Of a DNA stretch of 41,638 nt, positions 17,196 to 25,719 are shown piece after piece. Location of the stretch: positions 1-41,638 of the forward strand of contig DJOF01000006.1 in assembly GCA_002439585.1 (NCBI GenBank), in the 5' to 3' direction. Numbering within the stretch: the stretch's first letter is position 1; the number at the start of each line of letters is the position of its first letter. The notes beneath the pieces are model-generated. The model saw only the letters and a program-made list of their open reading frames with translations, was not told the DNA's origin and searched no databases. The position numbers and the translations under genes were made by a program. Source of the stretch: Bacteroidales bacterium UBA6445. GTDB taxonomy: Bacteria; Bacteroidota; Bacteroidia; Bacteroidales; UBA932.

Positions 17196-17405
17196 CTACT
17201 TCACCTTGTACTGCTGTATCTCCTTGATCATGGCTTTCACATCTTCGCCGACCTGAACGAAGTTCTTGTAAAGGATGCGTTCCCGTTCATCCCGACGCAG
17301 AATGTTTATTTGCCGATGCAGAATATTTATTTCCCGACGCAGAATAACTAATGTCTTGATTGATAGCCTTGTAATAGGGGAGTGGTTCAAATGCGGTTCA
17401 GACAA
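17196..17405 (-). CDS. Possible small helical protein, doubtful
   Basis: A 69-residue frame containing repeated INILRR/INILHR heptad-like units (from a 21-bp DNA repeat) and a C-terminal part KNFVQVGEDVKAMIKEIQQY that could be a real helix. It lies downstream of yhcG on the same strand. May be a remnant; no family recognised. Confidence 0.25.
   Translation of the reverse strand: MSEPHLNHSPITRLSIKTLVILRREINILHRQINILRRDERERILYKNFVQVGEDVKAMIKEIQQYKVK
17291..17348 (+). repeat. 21-bp tandem repeat, about 2.8 copies
   Basis: Units at 17291-17311, 17312-17332 and partial 17333-17348 follow the pattern cccgacgcagaatgtttattt with few changes. The period is a multiple of three and keeps the minus-strand frame open as a heptad-like repeat. 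Confidence 0.75.
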
Positions 17406-17460
17406 AAATGCACTTGTTTGGCGCCATCTGACACTACCGAAAGGCTGTTGATAACTTTTT

Positions 17461-17489
17461 CTTCGGGATGTTTACGATAATTCCCGAAG
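17461..17489. repeat. Inverted repeat downstream of yhcG
   Basis: CTTCGGGA (17461-17468) and TCCCGAAG (17482-17489) form an 8-bp stem with a 13-base loop, 59 bases beyond the yhcG stop. No T-run on the minus strand, so terminator function is uncertain. 16975-17547 otherwise holds only the IS end, the terminator, the 21-bp repeat and the doubtful small frame. Confidence 0.4.
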
Positions 17490-17547
17490 CTTAATAAAAG
17501 AGCATCCGCACATCGAACCAAATTCTCAATGTACGGATGTCTCATCA

Positions 17548-18636
17548 TTACTCATCGTCTTTCTTGTCAAGCAATCTCTCAGAATACCGCTCCTTGGCTA
17601 TGGCGATAGCTCGCTGCAATTTTTCTGAAAGAAGCTTCTTGTCCGGCAACTTAGTATAGTACTGTGCCACCTTTATTGGACTATCCTCCTCAAGCATCAG
17701 GTATTCAATATGCTCTGTATTTCCTTCTGAACATAGAATCAATCCTATCGGAGAATCCTCGCCCTCTCTTCTCTCATTCTTGTTTAGATAGCGCAAGTAT
17801 AGCAGCATCTGTCCCTCATACTCCGGCTTGAACTTTCCGAGCTTGAGGTCAATGGCCACCATCCTATGGAGTCCTCTGTGAAAGAACAGAAGGTCAATAT
17901 AGTAGTCAACTGCATCAACCGTTATCCTCTTTTGTCTGTCAAGGAAGGCAAAGTCAGAACCAAGTTCCTTGATGAACGACTGAATCTGCGAAAGTATTGC
18001 ATCCTCAAGATCTTTCTCCGAGAAAGCATCGGGCAATCCGAGCATATCAAGAAAATAACTGCTTCGGAATACAAGATCAGGCAGAAGCTGATTAGTCGTC
18101 TTTACCTGTTCCAGCTCCCGCTTTATGACCTCTTCTGGTTTGCGGCTTATAGCAGTCCTCTCAAACAACTGTCCATCAATTTTTTCATCCAGTGTTCTAG
18201 TATCCCAATGTTCAATCCTGCACATCTCTACATAGAACTGCCTTGCAAGCGGTTCCTTCACGCCAGTCAATGACCGTAGGTGTGTCCAAGTCAATTGGGT
18301 ACGCAGTGCGTACCTTATTTCCTCTTCAGAGAATGCATAAGCCACACGAATACATTGCTTCAATTTCTCATATTTCCATCCAGAACCATATCTGTCTGTC
18401 AGAAGCTTCGCAAGATTCTTGACCACTTGCTTCCCGTATTCTGCCCTCTGGTTATAAAGCACATCTTCCTTGATGCGATGTCCAATATACCAGTTAGTCA
18501 GACATAGCTCCGTATTGAGATGAGTGGCAATCCGGTCTCTTGCTCCGTCAATGATTCTGCAAACATCGGAAAAGAGTTCATTCTCTTTCCCTCTCAATTC
18601 GGAATTATTCTCCTGTATGCTAATTTCCTCGTTCAT
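17548..18636 (-). CDS. YhcG/DUF1016 family PD-(D/E)xK nuclease
   Basis: A 362-residue member of the YhcG (DUF1016) family. The N-terminal helical half has LTNWYIGHRIKEDVL, KLLTDRYGSGWKYEKLKQC and LRTQLTWTHLRSLTGV; the C-terminal nuclease-like half has VDYYIDLLFFHRGLHRMVAIDLKLGKFKPEYEGQM in pieces, where the D...DLK pattern matches the PD-(D/E)xK core. Members are frequent beside type I restriction systems and in mobile elements; biological role is not settled. The ATG overlaps the stop of a 16-codon leader (ATGA). The gene lies between the IS-scarred hsd region and a RloC-like gene. A paralogue of the same family lies at 36013-37050. Confidence 0.88.
   Translation of the reverse strand: MNEEISIQENNSELRGKENELFSDVCRIIDGARDRIATHLNTELCLTNWYIGHRIKEDVLYNQRAEYGKQVVKNLAKLLTDRYGSGWKYEKLKQCIRVAYAFSEEEIRYALRTQLTWTHLRSLTGVKEPLARQFYVEMCRIEHWDTRTLDEKIDGQLFERTAISRKPEEVIKRELEQVKTTNQLLPDLVFRSSYFLDMLGLPDAFSEKDLEDAILSQIQSFIKELGSDFAFLDRQKRITVDAVDYYIDLLFFHRGLHRMVAIDLKLGKFKPEYEGQMLLYLRYLNKNERREGEDSPIGLILCSEGNTEHIEYLMLEEDSPIKVAQYYTKLPDKKLLSEKLQRAIAIAKERYSERLLDKKDDE
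18293..18315. repeat. 23-bp repeat, copy inside yhcG
   Basis: Copy one of a perfect 23-bp repeat containing the palindrome GGTACGCAGTGCGTACC (8-bp arms, one-base centre). It lies in the yhcG codons for RYALRTQL. The second copy is at 18658-18680 upstream of the gene. Confidence 0.9.
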
Positions 18637-18683
18637 ATATCTTTATGTCTAAATTTAAATTGGGTACGCAGTGCGTACCTCAT
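18633..18683 (-). CDS. 16-residue leader peptide coupled to yhcG
   Basis: An ATG at 18683 opens a short frame reading MRYALRTQFKFRHKDI, whose TGA (18635-18633) overlaps the yhcG ATG at 18636 as ATGA. Its residues 2-8 (RYALRTQ) are identical to a stretch of YhcG encoded by the other copy of the 23-bp repeat. Translation of the leader would feed ribosomes to yhcG. Whether it is translated, or is only a by-product of a duplicated DNA site, is open. Confidence 0.45.
   Translation of the reverse strand: MRYALRTQFKFRHKDI
18658..18680. repeat. 23-bp repeat, copy upstream of yhcG
   Basis: Identical to 18293-18315, including the 17-bp palindrome. Sits 22 bases before the yhcG ATG, in the position of an operator, and overlaps leader codons 2-8. 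Confidence 0.9.
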
Positions 18684-18752
18684 CTCTATTTAGTATTTAT
18701 TATTTCAATTCGTCTATGATAAATGTATTCTTTTCTATCATGTTGAATATTA

Positions 18753-21113
18753 CTATGATGTAGGTAACATCCAATTTTTCTCTTCATCTTTCCATTTTTC
18801 AATAGTATTCATTTGTTCTTCAGAAAGATATGCTTGTAGATGAGGCCTATTGATGTAATTGAGGAAAAGTAATACACTTTTAGCTGTTTGAATTTTCTCG
18901 GTTCGAGAAAAATGAGATAGGATGCTATTTAGTGAATATATACTTTCCTCCATATGGCTTTCGGTGTTTAATGTTAAACGGCACATGAAATTCTCGTAAT
19001 AATCATGTTTCTCTTTCGGTATAGCAACTAGTATGCTGTCATTTCTGAGCATCTGCTCAAAACTTTCGTTATAGCAGAAGCTTGAAAATGCTTCTAACAT
19101 TCTGCGCATTATGTTTCCAATCCCAATCTCCAAAGTATCATCAGGATCTTTCGTGCTTGAATCAACTGCATACGAGAATACGAGTTCTAGAAGTTTCTTA
19201 TACTCGTTTCGTACACGGGTTATTGCCAATTTGTTATTTGAAAGTTCCATAAATGAAGAATCGTTCTGTTTTGGGGTGAGTATTTCATTTCGGATTTTAA
19301 CAAGGTCGAATATAGAATGCAAATCATGAGACATAACAAGTATTCTACTGTTCTTGTTCCCGGAAATGATGTTGCTAAACTGATATCGAAGCAATGACAT
19401 AATGCCGATTCGGCTGCCATAGTCAAAACTTGATATTGGATCATCCAATACGATAAAATATTCTGATGAGTACTTGTCTATCTCAGTTTTCCCACCAAAC
19501 AATTTAGCGAAAAAATAGCATAGACCTAGGGCATTCCTCTCTCCTATACTTATTTTCTGAGGTTTTACAGATTTTCCGTTGATTTTTAACTTATAACAAC
19601 CATCGCCCGGCTCCAATTTCATTTTGCGTTGGCTGAAGAATACATATTGTAGTTCTTGATTTATATAGTCTAATGCAATGTCTGTTCGTTCTTTTTTCGC
19701 TTCAAGTTTTTTTATCTCTCCGACTATAGTATCATATTCGTTTTTCTTTATTTCGAGTTCCTTCCGATTCTTAATACTATTCTCAATAGCTTGCTTATAA
19801 CTTGTGAATAAATGAGAAAGTTGTTTTCTTGCTACTTGATTATTCTTTTTCTGTGCTTTGTTGATTAATTCTGTACGTTTATTTACCGATTCATTAAACA
19901 TAGTGATGCATTTAGACAATGTGTCAAGCGAGTTGTTAACTTTTAGAATGGCATCTGTGTATGATTCTTGAAATTCCACAGAAAAAGCATCTGTTATGGT
20001 CGTATACAAGTTATTCTTTCTCATTCTAATTACATCACGAATGTCTTCAAGAATACTGTTTAGACTATTTATGGATGATTTGGCTATGCTCAGTTCTTGC
20101 TCATTTAGCTTTCCACCAAACGAAGGCAAATCGATTTCAATACGAATAAAGCTATCTAATGTCGCTTGCAATAAAGCCTCATATTTATTTGCTTCTTCAT
20201 TTAATATGTGAGCCAAAGTCTGTGATATTGAGACTTTATCGAACTCTGTTATATCTCTCAAACAGGTTGGGCAGAAAGACCAACCTTCATTTAACAAGTT
20301 CTTCGTTGCCGCCACAGAATAGTTCTGGTGTGACGCAAATAAGTTCAGTATCCTCTGTTCTCGTTCGCTCAAATTTGGCGCATCTATTGGCTTCGCAAGA
20401 AGTTTATTTATCTCAAGTAAATCTTTGGGTAATACTATATCAGGTTTCGTCCATAATATAGATTGAGCATTTTTTGATTCTTTGAGTAAGTGCAAATCCG
20501 CACTCAATGAATCTTTAAGTTGCTCGTATGTCTCATTGGGCTCAAGTTGATCAGTCAGCATTTTTATTATATCCTCGGTAATGTGACTTTTAACCGTATT
20601 CCCTTTTAAATCGCGGTCAATGTCGGCCCATCCGCCTTCTGTTCGTAATGCATTCTTGATTTGATTTTGATAAAATAGAGGAGAGATATTCTCTTGGGAA
20701 CTATCATATTTTTCTCTATCTCTATTTAAAATAGAGATATTCAAATTTATTTGTTGCAATTCTTTTTCTTTCGTTCCTATCTGTTGATCTATCTCAACTT
20801 GTTCGCCAAGCATTACGATAGTGTTAATTCCATCTCTCTCAACTTTAACTTGTTCGTGAATGAAATTTTCACTAAAGATAAAAACGGAGTCTTTTTTATC
20901 TTCAGATATGGTACTTTCTGAAGATATTGAGAATTCCAAGTTCTTTTCATTATCTGGTTTGATAAGTTCTTCTATGGAATGTGCAATGGTAGTTTTTCCG
21001 CTGCCATTGCGACCATATAAAAGACTAATCGAATATTTCTTAAACAGCTCTAGATCTGTCTCATCTTCAAAACACCCACCTTTGATGGTTATTTTCTTGA
21101 AATTTTCAAACAT
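18753..21113 (-). CDS. RloC/PrrC-like ABC-type ATPase, possible anticodon nuclease
   Basis: A 786-residue protein of the AAA_13 group that includes PrrC and RloC anticodon nucleases. Walker A GRNGSGKTT at 34-42; long coiled coils about 120-260 and 330-500, interrupted by a zinc-hook-like CPTCLRDI at about 281, a feature of RloC; ABC signature KISIGERNALGL (about 519) and Walker B FIVLDDPISSFD (about 552). The C-terminus has NIMRRMLEAF (about 671) and LNTESH (about 717), compatible with the R..E..H arrangement of anticodon nucleases, though I cannot prove the catalytic residues. Such proteins cleave tRNA when phage attack disturbs DNA or the linked type I enzyme; hsdMSR is 4 kb away. Could instead be a general OLD/RecF-like defence ATPase. 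Confidence 0.7.
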   Translation of the reverse strand: MFENFKKITIKGGCFEDETDLELFKKYSISLLYGRNGSGKTTIAHSIEELIKPDNEKNLEFSISSESTISEDKKDSVFIFSENFIHEQVKVERDGINTIVMLGEQVEIDQQIGTKEKELQQINLNISILNRDREKYDSSQENISPLFYQNQIKNALRTEGGWADIDRDLKGNTVKSHITEDIIKMLTDQLEPNETYEQLKDSLSADLHLLKESKNAQSILWTKPDIVLPKDLLEINKLLAKPIDAPNLSEREQRILNLFASHQNYSVAATKNLLNEGWSFCPTCLRDITEFDKVSISQTLAHILNEEANKYEALLQATLDSFIRIEIDLPSFGGKLNEQELSIAKSSINSLNSILEDIRDVIRMRKNNLYTTITDAFSVEFQESYTDAILKVNNSLDTLSKCITMFNESVNKRTELINKAQKKNNQVARKQLSHLFTSYKQAIENSIKNRKELEIKKNEYDTIVGEIKKLEAKKERTDIALDYINQELQYVFFSQRKMKLEPGDGCYKLKINGKSVKPQKISIGERNALGLCYFFAKLFGGKTEIDKYSSEYFIVLDDPISSFDYGSRIGIMSLLRYQFSNIISGNKNSRILVMSHDLHSIFDLVKIRNEILTPKQNDSSFMELSNNKLAITRVRNEYKKLLELVFSYAVDSSTKDPDDTLEIGIGNIMRRMLEAFSSFCYNESFEQMLRNDSILVAIPKEKHDYYENFMCRLTLNTESHMEESIYSLNSILSHFSRTEKIQTAKSVLLFLNYINRPHLQAYLSEEQMNTIEKWKDEEKNWMLPTS

Positions 21114-21285
21114 AGCTTATATTATATAATTATGTGAGTATCATATATAGTTCATCATAATAATTAATCCCAATCATGCACTTTGTACATCAGCGCATTT
21201 TTTAGAAGCATTTGATATCCATTCTATTCTCCACACTCTTTTTCCCAGTGCTGCAAGATTAGCATATTGCCAACGAAGACAACAG

Positions 21286-21759
21286 CTATTTTCTAGGAAC
21301 AAACCAATGATATTCTATTATCAGAGAAATAACAGCAATTGCTATAGGCAATAATATCTCCCTCCAAATATTAAAAGTGTTAGGCTCTTTTTCTGTTGAT
21401 TTAAGAATTGATGGCAGTTTATTGCTGATTATCACAGTAAATTTGTGTGGACGAATAGGGATAAAAGAAATAATGACCAATACGATTCCCATCCCAAGAG
21501 GAATCCAAGTCGGTAAACTTGAATTCCAATTCTTAGTGATTATCAGGAGTCCAAAGATGATTCCAGAAAGACCTACTCCTCTTGAAACCCAACATACAAA
21601 TACTAATACAAGTGTAATAATTGCATATAGCCCTTCAAAAAAAACAGCTATTATCCCTGAAGCGGAATTAGCAGCGGCAGGATCAATTGCTGCTATACAA
21701 GAGGTGCAACATACAAGTGCTATTAATATGCCTATAGAGAACTTTATCTTCTTTTCCAT
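21286..21759 (-). CDS. Small polytopic membrane protein, unknown
   Basis: About 157 residues from MEKKIKFSIGILIALVCCTS (an ATG four codons earlier is possible). Segments: N-terminal signal-like helix (about 5-25), two to three adjacent membrane helices (about 35-60, 65-80 and 88-103) and a C-terminal one (about 135-152), with a basic cytosolic loop between the last two. No family recognised. It lies alone between the RloC-like gene and the LlaJI-like operon, 44 bases after the latter and on the same strand, so it may be co-transcribed as a last gene. A membrane helper or effector for defence is conceivable but unsupported. Confidence 0.55.
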   Translation of the reverse strand: MEKKIKFSIGILIALVCCTSCIAAIDPAAANSASGIIAVFFEGLYAIITLVLVFVCWVSRGVGLSGIIFGLLIITKNWNSSLPTWIPLGMGIVLVIISFIPIRPHKFTVIISNKLPSILKSTEKEPNTFNIWREILLPIAIAVISLIIEYHWFVPRK

Positions 21760-21815
21760 ATAGTTATTCATTAGTATTGGTGATACAAGATTGCATTATG
21801 CTACGTTTAATCTAA

Positions 21816-24068
21816 TTATGGATTATAATGTGGTATTAGTTGAGGATTTGCTGTTAGCCGAACATAATCCACCTCCTCAAAATACACAAACACCGGCCTC
21901 CCATCCCGAGCCTCTGGATGCCTTTCGAGAATATCGCTCAGATCAATCTCGCCATCAATTCTATCTCCAACCTTATAAACAAGATACTTTTCATCGCCCC
22001 TCCAATCCTGCTTAGGGTAGGCTAGTCCTTTCATCCTCTCTGAATCAGCGAGAAAAGTCTCCCCACTCAAAGAATAGCATTCCACCCCACCAAGAGGATT
22101 CTTATAATCATACAACATCAGGAAACTAGCCGTGAATACCTGCTGAGTATTCTTATATGCAGCTCCTGCGCGTCCCTCATTGAACCTGACATTATAGAAC
22201 TTATTCTTCAGAATCCAATCACGTTGCTCCTGCGAACGACAGCACCCCACAAGAACCGTTTCCCTTCGATAATTTCCATAACTATCTGTCAGAGTATCCC
22301 TAAGCACCATCGTCCTGGAGACCTCTTCACCGAAAAGTAGCCCGTTAAAATATACATAAGGCTCAGTCCCGAGATGATACTCCTTGATTATGAAATCCTT
22401 GCTTAACCCGGAAAGTAGCTTTGCATTCTCTAAATAATCATCTCTCTCCAATCCCAACATAAGAAGCCCATAATGTTCCTCACCTTTGTCATAAGGACAG
22501 AACACCTTACCATTCAGCTCCCTGAAATGCTTGTTCACCAAGTCCCGAATATCTCCATCAGCACGCTGCTGCAGCAAATAGAAATCATATTCAGTATCAA
22601 TATACTTGATAAAATCTCTCCTGAACACATCCTTCGCCTCGGTCTTGAACTTATTCCGAATACTCTGAGACCTATTCACATAAGCATACAAAGCAAACAA
22701 GAAATTAACATCATACATCCTTAGAAACAGAGTGTCCCTATCGAAAACCCTGTTCTTGAACTGATAATTCTTATCAAACTCGATGTCTTGCAGATGTAAC
22801 TCGGCAGAAGTGAACCCGTAGCTCTTTTCAACACTTCCGCTAATAAAAAAGTTCGGAGTAATATTGTACCCCTCAGTCAATTTATCCCGATATTTAAGAT
22901 GAGGCTTATCATTGTGATACCAGTCAAGCTGTGTCTGAATTATATTCTTTGCGTATGTATATTGCTTAAACAGCGAATCACCCTTCGGTGCAGCATTCTC
23001 CTTATAATACTTGCTGTCACCCACATAATACACCTGTCTAGTTGTCGTCGTCAAAGACACTCCCTTGAACAGATGATCGACAATCTTCCCGTCCTGCTGT
23101 TTGACAAGACTACGTGGAGCATCCGAATCTCCGAGGAGGACATCTATCATATCCTCAAATACATTGTTGAAGTCCCGAACAAGAAGATACTCCTCCTTCT
23201 CTTTGGCATCTCTTACATCCTCAACCTTCGATGCAAAAGCGAACAAAAGCTCCCACAAAAGCACCAACTTCTCATTGAAATAATTGTTTCTGATGCTCTT
23301 GAGGTTCCTGCTGACAGCCCCTCTCTCAAGCTTTCTCTTGAACTCGCTGTCAGAAAGAAGATTATATGGTTGGTCAATGCTGAAATTGAAATGGTATTCG
23401 TTATTGATGTACCTCAACGTATTAAAAAACAGAATGAGCAGCTCCTCATCGTAGTTGATTTCCTTTCTCCGGTTTACGATAAACGGATAGATGACTTTCC
23501 TGTCCTTTATAACCGGCTGCTGTGTCCGGATAGTCTTGTTCCAACTCACCCTGTTATATCCGGAATGGGCCTGCTTGTAAATCAGCACGAACAGGCTTTG
23601 ATTCTCATTGTAGAAATCACGCAGAGACAAGATCACATCCATAAGAGCGCTCTCATTCTTTCCCTTCTTAGAACTCATTACACTTAGCGCGGAGTCCTTT
23701 TCGGTCGAGATGTTGTCAATCTCACGCCTCCGGTACTTCTCAATTGCTTGATAAAGATAAATAGGAAGTTCCGTCAGCAGTTCCAGTCTCCACCCATTAT
23801 CTTTCAATGTATTTACATCGGAATCAGAAACCCTGACAGGAAATTCGTCACTCAAGTCAATGCAACCGAACCCTTTACCACTGATGTTGAATACTTTCGG
23901 AAGGATAAACACGTGTGAATGCTTCGGATCGTAATAATATCCGACACAGTCAAGCACCGCCTTGTCGTCTTTGAGATTTCCGCGCGAAATTACTCTTGCG
24001 TGCTCATTACCAAAGACAGAATCAAGCAGTGAACGCTTATAGTCCTTTCCTTCAAAAAACAGTATCAT
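21816..24068 (-). CDS. LlaJI/McrC-like restriction endonuclease subunit
   Basis: A 750-residue nuclease partner of the McrB-like NTPase, resembling LlaJI.R2 / McrC. N-terminal part MILFFEGKDYKRSLLD and FILPKVF; the catalytic region about 290-360 contains NVFEDMIDVLLGD, IVDHLFKG and YYVGDSKYYKEN (about 349), giving the D...DxK pattern of a PD-(D/E)xK nuclease, followed by LFKQYTYAKNII. The C-terminal part of about 350 residues is longer than in the second copy at 37088-38851 (587 residues) and may bind DNA. Its ATG shares one base with the stop of the NTPase gene (TAATG), so the two are made together. Restricts DNA lacking the methylation set by the two methyltransferases. Confidence 0.85.
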   Translation of the reverse strand: MILFFEGKDYKRSLLDSVFGNEHARVISRGNLKDDKAVLDCVGYYYDPKHSHVFILPKVFNISGKGFGCIDLSDEFPVRVSDSDVNTLKDNGWRLELLTELPIYLYQAIEKYRRREIDNISTEKDSALSVMSSKKGKNESALMDVILSLRDFYNENQSLFVLIYKQAHSGYNRVSWNKTIRTQQPVIKDRKVIYPFIVNRRKEINYDEELLILFFNTLRYINNEYHFNFSIDQPYNLLSDSEFKRKLERGAVSRNLKSIRNNYFNEKLVLLWELLFAFASKVEDVRDAKEKEEYLLVRDFNNVFEDMIDVLLGDSDAPRSLVKQQDGKIVDHLFKGVSLTTTTRQVYYVGDSKYYKENAAPKGDSLFKQYTYAKNIIQTQLDWYHNDKPHLKYRDKLTEGYNITPNFFISGSVEKSYGFTSAELHLQDIEFDKNYQFKNRVFDRDTLFLRMYDVNFLFALYAYVNRSQSIRNKFKTEAKDVFRRDFIKYIDTEYDFYLLQQRADGDIRDLVNKHFRELNGKVFCPYDKGEEHYGLLMLGLERDDYLENAKLLSGLSKDFIIKEYHLGTEPYVYFNGLLFGEEVSRTMVLRDTLTDSYGNYRRETVLVGCCRSQEQRDWILKNKFYNVRFNEGRAGAAYKNTQQVFTASFLMLYDYKNPLGGVECYSLSGETFLADSERMKGLAYPKQDWRGDEKYLVYKVGDRIDGEIDLSDILERHPEARDGRPVFVYFEEVDYVRLTANPQLIPHYNP

Positions 24069-25717
24069 TACTCGGTCTCAGTCGTAGATTCTTTTTCAAT
24101 TTGTTGAGGCGTAACTCCATCTGGCTGAGTATTACCCACCTTATTTGAAGCACCACAAGTTTTCTCAATGAAGTTGATGACATAATTCGTCAAATCCTTT
24201 TCTTCGCACAAATCTTCAAAATACAGAGTATCGTTTCCGCCGAAGAAACCGGTTCTGAACTCATCCTCATCCTTGAACACATCATTGAAAAGGAAAAACA
24301 GCACCTTATCTCTGAACGCTACCGTAGAAATTACATTATTCTCGTTAGCCTGAACGAATCTATTGCCGAGAATCTTGTTCGTAGAATGCTTTCCCTGCAT
24401 GATATATCCGTTCAGTCCTTTTAATATCTCGGCCCAAGAATACTTATGTGTCTCGTCAATCTCCACTGAGAACTGCCTGGCATCATCATAATTTACACCC
24501 ACATATTCCATCTCCCATCTTCTTTTGAACGCGCTGTCGATAGGGAAGAGGCTTTGGTCAGATGTGTTCATCGTTGCCAATATGTTCAGGTTATCCGGCA
24601 ATGCCAATATGCTGAAATCAAACTCTTTTGGGGCGTAAATCTCACGAATGACCGTCTCGTAACGCTCTTTGTCCTCCAATTTGCCTTCGAGATATGTCGC
24701 AATATCAGAGTCTGCATTAATGGTATATTTCGAATATCCCGGATGCTCCGTCTTCTGCCTGTCAAGCAACTGGAAAATGTCTCCGAATATCTGTGCGCAA
24801 TTGCCACGGTTAAGCTCCTCAATGACGAGATATGTAGGCTCATCTGGATGGTTCCACGCGTATATGTATGCCTTCAAGAATACCTGAGGAACAAAAGAAT
24901 ATGTGATGTCCTCACCTGTAGGGCCACCCATATTCGGCTTGTAACAACCTACGAAACTTGCATAGTCGGTATCAGGATGAAAAGTGATTCTGAAGCACTT
25001 GTTGCCTTTTACATGCTTCGTATCTACGGTGTGGGATTTTCCTGTTCCCGGTGCGCCGTAGAAGATCTTGTTATAACCATGCTTGTTGGATTCGATAGTG
25101 GAGTCAGTATCTTCAGATATTATACCAAATGAACCAACATAGTTGTAAAACATCAACTTGTCATCCGGCTTAACATTGAGAATTGTATTGTCAAATTTAA
25201 CTGTCGGAGCGGTTGATTTCAAGGTCATTACGTCATTCTCAACATTAATATCGGAAAACGTATTCAACATATTTGCTAATATGTCCAGATTACCCAAAGT
25301 ATCAGAGAATGCAGCGGCAAGAGCTTCGCTAAGAAGTGCATGTTCATGATCAAATACCCAATTAACTAGATAATTGTTGAGTATTACAGGTTGTTGAGCA
25401 TAATCTAAGCTCTTTGAATAAGGATTGGGGGCATAGTAATGTCTTCCCCAATAATTCATGTACACTTTTGCTTCCTCTATAGTGATTGGGGCAGTGAAAC
25501 GTGAATACATTTTGCCATTATTCTCAACATAAACACCCATTTGAGCAGCAAGTTGATATGGGGTAGTAAAGAAGTTGCTTCCTCCAATAGTATTCCACCT
25601 GTTTTCGACAATAGTTCGGCCTTCATCTTTGGACACGGTGTGTCCGGGAAATAAAGAACTAAATTCCAACGCCTGTTTTACAGAAGAATTTCTCCAACGA
25701 CATAAAATATCAGCCAT
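24068..25717 (-). CDS. McrB-like AAA+ NTPase of LlaJI-type system
   Basis: A 549-residue motor subunit (LlaJI.R1-like). Residues 1-200 hold a possible DNA-recognition part (LFPGHTVSKDEGRT, FTTPYQLAAQMGVY). The AAA+ domain has Walker A FYGAPGTGKSHT (about 219), FHPDTDYASFVGCYKP, Walker B YLVIEELNRGNCAQIFGD (about 297), the McrB-type MNTSDQSLFP (about 384) and arginine-finger region DSAFKRRWEMEY. McrB proteins use GTP; here the nucleotide is not shown. It powers cleavage by the LlaJI/McrC-like partner, whose ATG overlaps its stop. Two bases separate it from the preceding methyltransferase. Confidence 0.9.
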   Translation of the reverse strand: MADILCRWRNSSVKQALEFSSLFPGHTVSKDEGRTIVENRWNTIGGSNFFTTPYQLAAQMGVYVENNGKMYSRFTAPITIEEAKVYMNYWGRHYYAPNPYSKSLDYAQQPVILNNYLVNWVFDHEHALLSEALAAAFSDTLGNLDILANMLNTFSDINVENDVMTLKSTAPTVKFDNTILNVKPDDKLMFYNYVGSFGIISEDTDSTIESNKHGYNKIFYGAPGTGKSHTVDTKHVKGNKCFRITFHPDTDYASFVGCYKPNMGGPTGEDITYSFVPQVFLKAYIYAWNHPDEPTYLVIEELNRGNCAQIFGDIFQLLDRQKTEHPGYSKYTINADSDIATYLEGKLEDKERYETVIREIYAPKEFDFSILALPDNLNILATMNTSDQSLFPIDSAFKRRWEMEYVGVNYDDARQFSVEIDETHKYSWAEILKGLNGYIMQGKHSTNKILGNRFVQANENNVISTVAFRDKVLFFLFNDVFKDEDEFRTGFFGGNDTLYFEDLCEEKDLTNYVINFIEKTCGASNKVGNTQPDGVTPQQIEKESTTETE

Positions 25718-25719
25718 AA

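Noticed and set aside
6701..17348. CRISPR-like arrays from the 12-bp and 21-bp tandem repeats
   Set aside because: The repeats are adjacent without spacers, few in number, and in or next to coding frames; no cas gene is seen in the window.
22899..23687. 262-codon plus-strand open frame opposite the LlaJI-like nuclease
   Set aside because: Antisense to a well-supported gene; Ile/Leu-rich translation is what antisense of such coding sequence gives, and no start or promoter signal supports it.
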